Of a stretch of DNA of 28,816 nucleotides, positions 21,437 through 28,816 are shown in pieces. A program made the position numbers and the translations under genes. Under the pieces are notes generated by a model. It was not told where the DNA came from. It saw nothing but the letters and a program-made list of their open reading frames with translations, and did not search any database. Position 1 is the stretch's first letter; each line of letters opens with the position of its first letter. Source of the DNA: a virus; IMG/VR virus record IMGVR_UViG_3300010883_008018, positions 1 through 28,816 of that record; one strand, written 5' to 3'.

Positions 21437-23143
21437 TTAAAAATGGTTACGGCAAACTATTAAATTAATAGATGCGTTTACTGAGTTTTGTGGGAATGGG
21501 TTAAATCTTGCACTATTTACGACGTCTTGGTTTTCTCGCCAGAATAATATACTTGTTGAACTTACAGTGTTCATTATCCAATGATTGTTGTCAACCCAAG
21601 TCTTATCAGGAGTAAGTAAGTTGTTAGAAATACCATCACCAAAACTAATATGATTAGCGTCTTTCATGGTTAACATTCTGAACTGTCCGTAGTTAGTTGA
21701 ACCGTAAGTTGAAGCATCATAAGCCGTTAATGTAAATATTTTAGCATCTGCTGACGAATCAACCCAGTCTTTAGTACCTCCGTGTAATTCGTTTAGGTAA
21801 TAGCCTATGCCTGTAAAATGGTCTATCTTATAAAATGCTGTTGCACCGTCAGAAGTAAGACCCCCACCTACATCAGTGTAATTAGTTCCCCCTTTATCGT
21901 TTGTACCTCTTTCAAGATTACCCCAAAAGTTATTGGTTAATAGTTTCGTAAGGTCGTTAGGGTCTAATATTGGAGTAATACCGTTTACATTGTACGTTGT
22001 GAATACGTCAGTTGTATCAATATAATCTTTTACATCACCCGTTATATTACTAACTGCGCCCTCGTTCATTGTCCATTGGTCACGAACATAAGCAATATCA
22101 GTAACTACTACACCACATACAGTCGCAACGAATGGTGTTTGTGCTGGTGTTATTACTGGTAATCCATCAGAGTCAATATTTGTAACGTCTGGTAATAATA
22201 AGTTAGCTTGTGATACTACGTTTTGAGAGTATGTAACGTCTGAGTTTGTCACTACTGAATCAGTAATTGTCTGCTCATTAGTTCCACCACTAACAATTGA
22301 ATTATTGTATAATATAACTCCTAAACTGTCTTTTATAATACTTGTTGCATTGTCACAAGCTCCACCTGTATAATCAAATCGACCACCACTAGGTACAAAC
22401 TGTTCAAATACCATATCTTTATAAATAGATACAGGGAAGCATTTAGAAACTATTGGTAAATCACCTATACAAACATCTACTACATAAGGTAAAGAAATTC
22501 TAAGTTGACTACCACTTAACTGGTCTGTTATAATTTGAAGCTCATAACCCTTATCTGTAGCGTATGCACCAAAATTTACATGGTTATTTACAGTGTGCGA
22601 AGTTAATTTTCCAAATAAATCCTGTCTTGCTTTTAATGTTTTAATGAAAAAATCAATCTCATTATACATTGGATATACAGCATAACTATAAGCCTTATCT
22701 ATGTTCCAATCTTCAAAATCAGAAGACGTCAAAAAGAATAGGTTTAAATCTAAAGTCGCTTTAACTGAAGAATCGTCCGCATCATCATGTTCAGCATCTA
22801 AGAACTCTAAAAGCCAAATAAAAGGATATTCATTAATATTTTGATTAATATATTCTCCGTTTACTTTCTTAGGCGTACCATGTATAAATCTTGGTGAATC
22901 AATATCGAAATATGTACCCGTTGGAATTACTGCTCCCGATAAAGTTAAAGAGTTGTTTAATACAAAATCAGTAACTTTATAATCAATTAAATTGATAGTG
23001 ACAACACTTCCTAGACTTAAATAATAGGTATTATTAACTGATAACGTATAAGTACCGTCTAAATTATCTGTAATAGATTCAACCGTAACCCTATGAAGAG
23101 TACTTTCAATTAAATCATTAAGTATTTGTATCGGTTTAATCAT
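21437..23143 (-). CDS. Neck/tail protein fused to C-terminal adhesin domain, 568 aa
   Basis: A 568-aa protein. Residues 1-240 match a Bacteroidota phage neck/tail protein pattern: beta-sandwich (ITDNLDGTYTLSVNNTYYLS), then FIHGT and the F-I-W-L-L-E segment, LFFLTSSDFEDWNIDKAYSY, YPMYNEIDFFIKTLKARQDL and LSGSQLRISLPYVVDVC. The part at about 255-370 is a linker with Asn/Thr/Ser repeats, and the C-terminal part (about 370-568) is a beta-rich, Gly- and aromatic-rich adhesin-like domain. It has a -7 promoter candidate 31 bp upstream of its ATG. The fold and name of the N-terminal part are from memory. The C-terminal domain could bind host surface glycans. Confidence 0.65.
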   Translation of the reverse strand: MIKPIQILNDLIESTLHRVTVESITDNLDGTYTLSVNNTYYLSLGSVVTINLIDYKVTDFVLNNSLTLSGAVIPTGTYFDIDSPRFIHGTPKKVNGEYINQNINEYPFIWLLEFLDAEHDDADDSSVKATLDLNLFFLTSSDFEDWNIDKAYSYAVYPMYNEIDFFIKTLKARQDLFGKLTSHTVNNHVNFGAYATDKGYELQIITDQLSGSQLRISLPYVVDVCIGDLPIVSKCFPVSIYKDMVFEQFVPSGGRFDYTGGACDNATSIIKDSLGVILYNNSIVSGGTNEQTITDSVVTNSDVTYSQNVVSQANLLLPDVTNIDSDGLPVITPAQTPFVATVCGVVVTDIAYVRDQWTMNEGAVSNITGDVKDYIDTTDVFTTYNVNGITPILDPNDLTKLLTNNFWGNLERGTNDKGGTNYTDVGGGLTSDGATAFYKIDHFTGIGYYLNELHGGTKDWVDSSADAKIFTLTAYDASTYGSTNYGQFRMLTMKDANHISFGDGISNNLLTPDKTWVDNNHWIMNTVSSTSILFWRENQDVVNSARFNPFPQNSVNASINLIVCRNHF

Positions 23144-23173
23144 GTGTAAAATTTGTTACAATTTTATCTAGTA

Positions 23174-23181
23174 CAAATATA
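23174..23181 (-). promoter_or_regulatory. Candidate -7 element (TATATTTG) in intergenic gap
   Basis: A perfect TAnnTTTG on the minus strand lies in the 77-bp gap, 31 bp before the ATG of the neck/adhesin gene. There is no TTG 17-23 bp upstream, only AT-rich DNA, so it is weaker than the other promoters in the window. Its position in one of the few gaps of the late operon is the reason for listing it. Confidence 0.35.
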
Positions 23182-23220
23182 CATAAAATTTATTTAATAA
23201 TATGTTTGTTATTATTTTTT

Positions 23221-24516
23221 TTAAGGAACATCACTCACAATATCAGCTACAGTCATGTTTACCATTGTTAGGTCAGTACTTCCGATTGAGTCAACTAAAG
23301 TTGGGAATGTGTCTCCGTCTCCCATCCTCCACCAATTGCTTGGAGGTGAAGCAAGTAGGCTCAAATCATGAGTGTTTCCGCTACTGTATATAAAAGATGA
23401 ATTACTTGACTGGTCTGAGTTCCAAAAGGCTAACTCGTCAATTTTGCATGAGTCTCTGAGCCATGAGCTACCCGTGCCCCATCTCCCGACCCTAAAAACT
23501 TCTACCTCTAAGGAGGAGTTTATACCGTAATTTGCATTGCTGTTTATTGTTGTTTGCTCAACTCCGTTTAAATATATCTTGAATCTACTATAGTAGTCTG
23601 AAACACTACCACTTGAATTGCCAGTAGTGCCTCCGTCAAAAGTAACTAACAGGTGGTTCCAGTTGCCGTCATTTAGAACTGTCCCTAAGGGAGTTGAAAG
23701 TTCTATATAATTATAGCTAGTTCCGTATCTAATTGATACATTTTGTCTTACTGGGTTGTTTCCTTCCCAATAAAGTAACACAAAAGGGTCGTTTAGCGCA
23801 CTATTTCCTCCCGCAAAAACTAGGGTCTGCACAGAGTTATTATGACCGCCCGCTTTGAACCAAGTGCTTATAGTCCATGCTTTTCCATCACCATTTGACG
23901 CCCTGCCAAATATTGAATTTATTTCAGTCTCTGAGCCACTTAAATAATCTTTTTTTTTAAACTGTATGCTTTTTGAATTGCTGAATGGAGGGTTTGAAAC
24001 AGTTAAAACAATTGTCTCAGAATCTTCACCATAGTAATTAATAGCTTTTACTGGTATATTATAAGTACCACTTACTAAAGCTGACCCCCCTATTAATTTC
24101 CTTACATTACCTTCTACATTTACAATATCTGAAACAGTTGACAAATCCCATTCATAACCTACTCCAAAATTTGCAGTTAATTCATAATTAAGGGTTTGAC
24201 CTTGGGCTAAATTTATAGTAAGGTTTGAAGTTATTACAGGGACATTACCACCACCGCCACCAGTCGCTTGAAAAATAGCGTTTAAATTGTTAGTAGTAGT
24301 TTGTCCGTCTGTACCCCATGCAACACCGTTTTTATCTTCAAACTGTGTATAATCAATATCTGATAATATCTCTATATCTCTAGCAATATCAAATACTGAA
24401 AGTGTGCTATCTGTTGGATTATCTTGTACGGCTTGTAGATTATTTAAAAATTGCGCCCCGTTATTATCTTCAATAAATATAGCATTCGCATTATTGTCTA
24501 TATAAATTACTATCAT
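23221..24516 (-). CDS. LamG-like lectin adhesin, 431 aa
   Basis: A 431-aa protein in three parts. An N-terminal region at about 1-90 may attach it to the virion. A beta-sandwich (Ig/cadherin-like) domain follows at about 93-182 (VPVITSNLTINLAQGQTLNY, then TYNIPVKAINYYGEDSETIV), and then a LamG/concanavalin-type lectin domain at about 186-400, with the typical core AWTISTWFKAGG (213-224), NWNHLLVTFDG and FKIYLNGVEQTT, and a final SCKIDELAFWN. These domains bind carbohydrate or cell-surface ligands. The lectin part is richer in GC (hand count 277 of 660 bases, about 42%) than the adjacent DNA (about 25-30%), so it may have been acquired. It overlaps the previous gene by 4 bp (ATGA). A host-range determinant is the best reading. 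Confidence 0.84.
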   Translation of the reverse strand: MIVIYIDNNANAIFIEDNNGAQFLNNLQAVQDNPTDSTLSVFDIARDIEILSDIDYTQFEDKNGVAWGTDGQTTTNNLNAIFQATGGGGGNVPVITSNLTINLAQGQTLNYELTANFGVGYEWDLSTVSDIVNVEGNVRKLIGGSALVSGTYNIPVKAINYYGEDSETIVLTVSNPPFSNSKSIQFKKKDYLSGSETEINSIFGRASNGDGKAWTISTWFKAGGHNNSVQTLVFAGGNSALNDPFVLLYWEGNNPVRQNVSIRYGTSYNYIELSTPLGTVLNDGNWNHLLVTFDGGTTGNSSGSVSDYYSRFKIYLNGVEQTTINSNANYGINSSLEVEVFRVGRWGTGSSWLRDSCKIDELAFWNSDQSSNSSFIYSSGNTHDLSLLASPPSNWWRMGDGDTFPTLVDSIGSTDLTMVNMTVADIVSDVP

Positions 24517-25025
24517 AACCCTCCTTTTATTACTTGAACAACAGAACCAGCATTAACTAAAGTCCCGTCATTTTCTAAATTAACTTGTATTTTAATATAA
24601 TTATCTTTCGTATTACTGTCACCCATATAAATTAAATCAGGTTTTAATGCTTTTCTATATCCAACACCTGAGCCACTATCTAAACGTCCTACAATTGTCT
24701 CTAAGTAATACAAGCCAGCACCAGTGCCTAGCTCGTATCTAATTTTTAATAAACTATTGTTAACTTTTGGCGTTATTGTGTAGTCATTTCTTATTAATAT
24801 AGTATCACCTATAATTAATTGAGTTGGGTCGATATAACCTGTAGTTGTATCCATTAATTCATTGACTCCAAAAGGTAAACTACTTAAATTAGTAAAAGAA
24901 CCTAGACCATTATTAGGTATGTCAGTCCAAGTATTAGCTAATAAAGTAACGGGAGTAATGCTAGTAGAAGAATCATTATAATCAGCAAAGCCGTTTTTTA
25001 TTTTATCTTTTACGTTTATACTCAT
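24513..25025 (-). CDS. Beta-rich virion protein (head fibre or decoration candidate), 170 aa
   Basis: A 170-aa protein with beta-rich composition (LLANTWTDIPNNGLGSF, DTILIRNDYTITPKVNNSLL, LLKIRYELGTG), few charges and a hydrophobic C-terminal end. This pattern resembles jelly-roll type decoration or head-fibre proteins, which usually sit in this part of the operon just after the connectors. No catalytic residues are seen. Its stop/start overlaps with neighbours on both sides (4 bp each) show coupled translation. Function is inferred from composition and position. Confidence 0.58.
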   Translation of the reverse strand: MSINVKDKIKNGFADYNDSSTSITPVTLLANTWTDIPNNGLGSFTNLSSLPFGVNELMDTTTGYIDPTQLIIGDTILIRNDYTITPKVNNSLLKIRYELGTGAGLYYLETIVGRLDSGSGVGYRKALKPDLIYMGDSNTKDNYIKIQVNLENDGTLVNAGSVVQVIKGGL

Positions 25026-25378
25026 AAAGTATTCTTTAAAAGATTAAAAGTAATAGTTGATCCAACACCTACACCAGTAGAATCATAAACAAACCTAATA
25101 TATTTAAAAGTTAAAAATTCGTCTTCAAATAACTCAGGTAGTGATATGTTTTTTATATTTTCATAAGTCGTAAAACTCAATAAATCACTAGTGTTACTTG
25201 CTTGAAATTCTATTTTAGGCTTAGGATTTGCTCCAGATAAGTTATTGAACCAAATATTTAAAGAATAACCTTTAAAATCATCCCACATTAACGCATCAGT
25301 TGTAAAATCACTAGTAGCATCATAAGAAACTACCGCATTATTCGCAACCCTTACTGTTATTTCTTCCTTTAAAGCCAT
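25022..25378 (-). CDS. Beta-rich virion protein, 118 aa
   Basis: A 118-aa protein with a strand pattern (EEITVRVANNAVVSYDAT, YSLNIWFNNLSG, KIEFQASNTS, YIRFVYDSTGVGVG) typical of a small beta-sandwich, similar in type to its 170-aa neighbour. It may be a second decoration, neck or tail-terminator-type protein, or the first of a pair that assemble together. It overlaps the connector gene at its start by 10 bp. No motif identifies it. Confidence 0.58.
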   Translation of the reverse strand: MALKEEITVRVANNAVVSYDATSDFTTDALMWDDFKGYSLNIWFNNLSGANPKPKIEFQASNTSDLLSFTTYENIKNISLPELFEDEFLTFKYIRFVYDSTGVGVGSTITFNLLKNTL

Positions 25379-25884
25379 GACGCAACATCTTTATTTAAAC
25401 CGTTATATTCTGGGTAAGTTGCTGAATTTTCGCAAATATACCATTGTATAACATTATAAGTCTGTAATCCTAAGTTATAACGTTCTGTTAACCCTAATTG
25501 AATATAACTAACGCCTAGCGAATTACTAAATTGATTCTTTACATTACCAGAAATAGTGTTAAAATAATCGCTATCACCTACAAAACTATAGTAAACAAAT
25601 CCTTTAAGCATTTCAACCATACCCAAAGAACGTTCTTGGCATCCACTACCTAAACTAACGTCAATACTAAATGCATCATACAATGATAAGAATCTAGCCG
25701 TTACAGGTTTGTTTGTAATTGGGTCAATGTCTGCTATAAATAAATCATAAAGAGTATTACCTAATAAATCACGTAACATAGTTGGTTCAATCTCATCAAT
25801 GTAAGTTTGAATTTTCTCATCATTATTACCGCCTTTAGCGATTTGATGAAAACCTATGTAATCTGTGTATTTAGTAAGACTCAT
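25369..25884 (-). CDS. Head-tail connector/adaptor, DUF6712-like
   Basis: A 171-aa mostly helical protein, the first gene after the capsid region. The pattern (KYTDYIGFHQIAKGGNNDEK at 5-24, then YIDEIEPTMLRDLLGNTLYD and YYSFVGDSDYF) is the one I know for the DUF6712 family, adaptor-like proteins of Bacteroidota phages that link portal and neck. The length fits. It probably forms a ring under the portal. The gene follows the terminator-like hairpin and the small 49-aa gene, and overlaps the next gene by 10 bp. Family name from memory of the pattern. Confidence 0.75.
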   Translation of the reverse strand: MSLTKYTDYIGFHQIAKGGNNDEKIQTYIDEIEPTMLRDLLGNTLYDLFIADIDPITNKPVTARFLSLYDAFSIDVSLGSGCQERSLGMVEMLKGFVYYSFVGDSDYFNTISGNVKNQFSNSLGVSYIQLGLTERYNLGLQTYNVIQWYICENSATYPEYNGLNKDVASWL

Positions 25885-25905
25885 TTCTTAATTGTTTTTA
25901 CCACC

Positions 25906-25931
25906 AAAACCCCGACACGTTAGTATCGAGG
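25906..25931 (-). terminator. Hairpin terminator after capsid genes
   Basis: On the minus strand CCTCGATAC (25931-25923), a 4-nt loop TAAC, and GTGTCGGGG (25918-25910) form a 9-bp stem with two G-U pairs, followed by TTTT. Only four Ts follow, so it is probably a partial terminator that keeps capsid mRNA higher than that of downstream genes. It lies in the 69-bp gap before the connector gene. Confidence 0.65.
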
Positions 25932-25953
25932 TAATGAATGATTTTTAAACTAA

Positions 25954-26103
25954 TTAAGCTTTTTTAGCTTGCTTGTTTTTAATGATTGAATCAGCAACTT
26001 CTTTTGTTACTTCATAAGTTTCACCAATCTTTAAGTGTTGAGCTTTGCCTTTTGGAGACTCAATCCCAACAACTTTTACTAGTACTTCTTTTTTATCTGA
26101 CAT
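25954..26103 (-). CDS. Small protein downstream of major capsid, 49 aa
   Basis: This short frame has ATG at 26103-26101 and TAA at 25956-25954. The 49-aa product begins MSDKKEVLVKVVGIESPKGK, has a strand-turn-helix pattern (KIGETYEVTKEVADSIIKNK) and ends in a basic tail (AKKA). The pattern (GxxYEVxxEVAxxII) resembles small proteins seen next to phage capsid genes (FluMu N-terminal-like family). A decoration or connector accessory role is possible. It is followed by the hairpin terminator, and it sits 23 bp after the capsid gene, so it is cotranscribed with it. Confidence 0.72.
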   Translation of the reverse strand: MSDKKEVLVKVVGIESPKGKAQHLKIGETYEVTKEVADSIIKNKQAKKA

Positions 26104-26126
26104 TTTTTATGTTTTTATTATTAATA

Positions 26127-27392
26127 TTAAGCTGTTTCTAAAGCAGCAGCATCAGTAGCAAATACACCTTTAATGAATGCAGTTCTTTTATTAGTTTTTA
26201 CTAACGCTAAACCTCTCCATTCTGCCAATACTGTAACTAAATTCTTAGTAAAATCATCAGCATCTCTTCCGATTTCAATAGAAATAGAGCCTTTGTCGTA
26301 CACATTAGCTAAATCAAAAGCACCAATCAAGTATTGACCAGCAGTAACTAATGTAGTTTGCATAATTGGAATACCATCTAAAGATAAATTACCAGCTACT
26401 AAAGCCAATCTTTCAACATAACGTTTGTCAGTTGCAGTAACTTTTACCATTTTTAATGCTGTCACATCTGACGGGTGCATTAAAATATAATTCGGCATTG
26501 GTTGTTCTGCAATCAAGATTTGATTAGCGGCAACAGTTAAAACATCAACAGAGTTTGCGTTATCAATCGAAAGTGCAAAAGTTCCAGCAGAAAACGCAGT
26601 TGCAACAGTTCTAATTCCGTTTAAGTTTGTACCTGAGTTGTCACCTTGATAAACTTGGTTTTCAACATCTTTTAATAATTCTCTCATTAACTCGTTGTTA
26701 ATCTCAGAACGCATAAAGTCAATATCTCCTACCATTTCAGTAGATACTTTTATAAACGCTGTTCTTTTCTTAACAGACTCAGAAACAACTACTAAATCAA
26801 AATCAATTTGATTCTTTAACGCTCCCTCAGCAGTACCACCAGCAGAACCTTCTTTGTTTGCTTGACTCACCCAAGAAATGACATTACTTGAAGCTGTACC
26901 TCTTGATACAATATCTAATAATCTTACTTGTCTTGACGCTAATGAATCCATTCCTGCTAAACGTTGTTCAACTGGCACATTACCACCTGATACGTTTGTA
27001 GAAATAAGCATTGTTCCTACCGCTTTAAACGATACGCTTTCTTTGTCTCCTTCTGAGATTCTTTTTAAAGTGTCTGCGTTGTCTTCTAATCCCTTAGATA
27101 TTGTAGCACCGTTCAAGATACTTACGTCTCCTTCATTGGTTTTATTAACGTTTTTAATCGCTAATCCCATCTCTTTAAGAGCATCATTTAACGCCTTAGA
27201 CTGTTCAATTCTTAAGTCAGTTAATTCAGATTTCAAATCATCAATAGACTCTTTGTTTTCTTCTTTAAGTGCTGTCTTTAGTTCTTCTTGCTTTACTGCA
27301 TTGAACTCATTGTAAAACTCAGCAATTTTTTCTGCTGTAGTGTCTTCTTTAATCTCGTAACCTTTAGAGGCTAACCATTCTTTAAACTTCAT
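26127..27392 (-). CDS. Major capsid protein, HK97 type
   Basis: A 421-aa protein. Residues 1-110 are a charged coiled-coil scaffolding (delta) domain that would be removed by the protease encoded upstream. Residues 125-421 have the HK97-fold pattern: SGGNVPVEQRLAGMDSLASR (134-153), VKKRTAFIKVSTEMVGDIDF (207-226), ELMRELLKDVENQVYQGDNS, and near the end GRDADDFTKNLVTVLAEWRG. The gene order portal, protease, capsid fits. Capsid proteins of this type form the icosahedral shell. No lysine-asparagine crosslink residues can be assigned by eye. Starts at ATG 27392, 2 bp after the protease stop. Confidence 0.93.
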   Translation of the reverse strand: MKFKEWLASKGYEIKEDTTAEKIAEFYNEFNAVKQEELKTALKEENKESIDDLKSELTDLRIEQSKALNDALKEMGLAIKNVNKTNEGDVSILNGATISKGLEDNADTLKRISEGDKESVSFKAVGTMLISTNVSGGNVPVEQRLAGMDSLASRQVRLLDIVSRGTASSNVISWVSQANKEGSAGGTAEGALKNQIDFDLVVVSESVKKRTAFIKVSTEMVGDIDFMRSEINNELMRELLKDVENQVYQGDNSGTNLNGIRTVATAFSAGTFALSIDNANSVDVLTVAANQILIAEQPMPNYILMHPSDVTALKMVKVTATDKRYVERLALVAGNLSLDGIPIMQTTLVTAGQYLIGAFDLANVYDKGSISIEIGRDADDFTKNLVTVLAEWRGLALVKTNKRTAFIKGVFATDAAALETA

Positions 27393-27394
27393 CT

Positions 27395-28246
27395 TTATAG
27401 ATTTTTATAAAAGTTAATTACGTCATTTTGCTCTTTGCTAGTGACTTGTTTTTGAGTGTCGTTTGACGGCTCGGTTTTATCAGTGTCCTCTGACGGCTGA
27501 ATATTTTTATTGTCTAGTATTCCAGTCGCTCCATTTGAGCCCCTTAGTACTAAACTTGATTCTCCTATGTTCTTTGCTTCGGTAACAACCCAGAAATAAT
27601 CTATTTCATCAAAGTCATCTTTATTAGCAATTGCATCAATGTTGTCAGTATAAGCTTTGAACTCTTCTACATCATCTTTAGATGTGCTATTCATTGCTAA
27701 TTCAATTTTAACATACTGCATCCTTACGCTTGCTTCTATATCGTCTCCACTCTCTAACCATTCTTTTGCTAAATCATTTATAATATTAGCTTTATCGAAT
27801 TGGTAGATTAATGCTTGTGTATTTCCTTCGTAACTCTTACCAATAGAACTAAACGGTATAGTAGCTAAGAACATTTTAATATTATCCTTTTTAACTACCA
27901 CGTTAGCCATTTCCATTTTATGGTCAGTAACTAAATAGTTTTTACCTTGTTGGTCTCGTACTGTTCTGTCCCAAATACCAACCTTATGTAAATCATCATG
28001 ACTATCTAGTACTCCTGTAGTGTTAACCGCTAAATAATAACTATCGTCTGAATCAAATAAACCTTTAATAGTAGTATCGAACTTAGATACATCTAGTTTT
28101 TTACATGAAACACCCACGTTTTTATCACTAGACTTTTGAATCTTAGCCTTTTTAACTGCAATAATATCAGATTTATTAGCCTTCAAAGCCTTGAATAACT
28201 CCTTTTTATTACCAAATGTTTTATCTAATTCCTTACAAACTATCAT
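27395..28246 (-). CDS. Prohead protease, HK97-like
   Basis: A 283-aa protein between the portal and capsid genes. The catalytic pattern appears as LDSHDDLHKVGIWDRT (residues 79-94), a His in LVTDHKMEMANVVVK (about 105-119), and a Ser in DIEASVRMQYVKIEL (about 168-182). Together these match the HK97 prohead protease (S78/U35-like) Ser-His core. The C-terminal 60 residues are polar, possibly a scaffold-type tail. The enzyme would cleave the capsid delta domain during maturation. ATG at 28246 overlaps the 39-aa gene in ATGA. The residue assignments are by eye, so the catalytic role is likely, not proven. Confidence 0.8.
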   Translation of the reverse strand: MIVCKELDKTFGNKKELFKALKANKSDIIAVKKAKIQKSSDKNVGVSCKKLDVSKFDTTIKGLFDSDDSYYLAVNTTGVLDSHDDLHKVGIWDRTVRDQQGKNYLVTDHKMEMANVVVKKDNIKMFLATIPFSSIGKSYEGNTQALIYQFDKANIINDLAKEWLESGDDIEASVRMQYVKIELAMNSTSKDDVEEFKAYTDNIDAIANKDDFDEIDYFWVVTEAKNIGESSLVLRGSNGATGILDNKNIQPSEDTDKTEPSNDTQKQVTSKEQNDVINFYKNL

Positions 28247-28362
28247 TTATTTACAGTTTTATCGTTCTCAATTATCTTTAACTTGTCCTTTATAGATTTA
28301 ACTACAGTCTTGTTAAGTCCTTTCTTATCTAAAAGTTGTTTAATCTTCTGTGCTTTGTCCAT
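28243..28362 (-). CDS. Small basic protein, 39 aa
   Basis: This short frame begins at ATG 28362-28360 and ends TGA at 28245-28243, overlapping the protease start as ATGA. The 39-aa product (MDKAQKIKQLLDKKGLNKTV at its start) is a Lys-rich amphipathic helix. Its start lies 23 bp inside the portal gene. Such a small coupled frame may produce a real protein or serve only to couple translation of the protease. No family recognised. Confidence 0.55.
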   Translation of the reverse strand: MDKAQKIKQLLDKKGLNKTVVKSIKDKLKIIENDKTVNK

Positions 28363-28816
28363 TTCCTACAATTGTTTTTGCTTTGTCCTCTTCAAATCCA
28401 TAAACAGTCATAAGTATCTCAACTTTTCCGTTTGTATCTGTTGGACTTGCTAACACATCTTTGATACCTAGAGCGTTAACCCTGTTTTTGTCTGCTTCCT
28501 CTTTTTGATTACTTTGTAGTGCTTCAATTGCTGAAGTATCTACTTTTATAATAAAATCAGTATTGTCTACTCTGTTAATCCCTTTTACTATTGCTTCATT
28601 ATAAGAACCAACTAATTTAGTTAAGTTCGGTATGATAGCATTTTGATACATTGACTTATTAGCTTCTGTGACGTTGTTAAAAGAACTTGAAGAAACATCA
28701 TTAAATAGTTTAGAATCTAACCCGTAAAGATTACATAGTTGACGGTCTGTTAATACTCCTGACTGAATCAATTGTAAATCTGCTGAACTCATACCCATTT
28801 GTAGGTAGTCTAAATC
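28340..28816 (-). CDS. Phage portal protein, C-terminal part (cut by window edge)
   Basis: The reading frame stays open to the right edge (the six codons before the first ATG read DLDYLQ), so this is the C-terminal 158 residues of a longer protein. The text MGMSSADLQLIQSGVLTDRQ then LCNLYGLDSKLFND, followed by QNAIIPNLTKLVGSYNEAIV, is the pattern of the HK97-type portal (the wing/stem region: S..DLQLIE...T...I...YGVP..L, and IPNL..). The protein forms the dodecameric ring at the packaging vertex. It is followed by protease and capsid genes, as expected. The terminase genes would lie to the right of the window. Confidence 0.85.
   Translation of the reverse strand, partial: DLDYLQMGMSSADLQLIQSGVLTDRQLCNLYGLDSKLFNDVSSSSFNNVTEANKSMYQNAIIPNLTKLVGSYNEAIVKGINRVDNTDFIIKVDTSAIEALQSNQKEEADKNRVNALGIKDVLASPTDTNGKVEILMTVYGFEEDKAKTIVGNGQSTED

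Noticed and set aside
25954-25980. AAGCTTTTTTAGCTT palindrome as a terminator
   Set aside because: It lies within the last codons of the 49-aa gene, and the stem (AAGCT/AGCTT) is only five base pairs with the T run in the loop; the hairpin at 25910-25931 is the better terminator.
1-28816. CRISPR array or insertion sequence
   Set aside because: No regularly spaced 25-47 bp repeats and no transposase-like protein or terminal inverted repeats were seen; the only short tandem repeats are the iterons at 4296-4370.

Overview
The window is a piece of a tailed-phage (siphovirus-type) genome or prophage from a Bacteroidota host, most likely a member of the Flavobacteriia. The evidence is: low GC (about one third by eye); every supported gene on the minus strand in tightly overlapping ATG/stop arrays; no Shine-Dalgarno sites but A-rich leaders; promoters of the Bacteroidota type (TTG or TTTG, 19-23 bp, TAnnTTTG); and protein types typical of Bacteroidota phages (DUF3127-like SSB, DUF6712-like connector, a Cys-rich-start tail tube protein). 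No integrase, terminase or endolysin gene is visible, so those genes lie outside the window or are not recognisable.

Reading in the direction of transcription (high to low coordinates), the late operon comes first: the C-terminal part of the portal (cut by the window edge), a 39-aa protein, a prohead protease, an HK97-type major capsid protein, a 49-aa protein with a hairpin terminator behind it, a head-tail connector, and two beta-rich neck/decoration candidates. Next come three large surface proteins (a LamG lectin protein, a neck/adhesin fusion, and an SGNH-hydrolase protein whose catalytic blocks are circularly permuted). After these come the tail tube, three small proteins, a 1103-aa TP901-type tape measure, four tail-tip proteins, a 51-aa protein, and two membrane proteins that probably form the lysis cassette. 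The operon ends at a good intrinsic terminator (8678-8706).

The early/replication operon starts 30 bp further on, at a good promoter (8616-8648). It carries small regulatory-looking proteins, a DUF1071 (Rad52-like) annealing protein, a DUF3310 protein, an SSB-like protein with a DDLPF tip, an odd tRNA-like gene, a promoter plus H-type pseudoknot RNA with its own terminator, a GIY-YIG (T5orf172) protein, a replication initiator with an iteron array inside its gene, a DnaB-like helicase, a C5 cytosine DNA methyltransferase, and small proteins. One of these small proteins (901-1215) is a clear stand-alone RNA polymerase alpha C-terminal-domain homologue.

The observations most worth following are: the circularly permuted SGNH hydrolase; the phage-encoded alpha-CTD; the pseudoknot RNA with its own promoter and terminator; the lambda-O-like origin; the tRNA-like gene with no assignable anticodon; and the GC-shifted lectin domain, which suggests a swapped host-range module. 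Six short genes of 39 to 59 codons (439-600, 8088-8234, 9366-9521, 18960-19139, 25954-26103, 28243-28362) were found by reading the gaps; five of them share start/stop overlaps with neighbours or fit the operon, which supports them.
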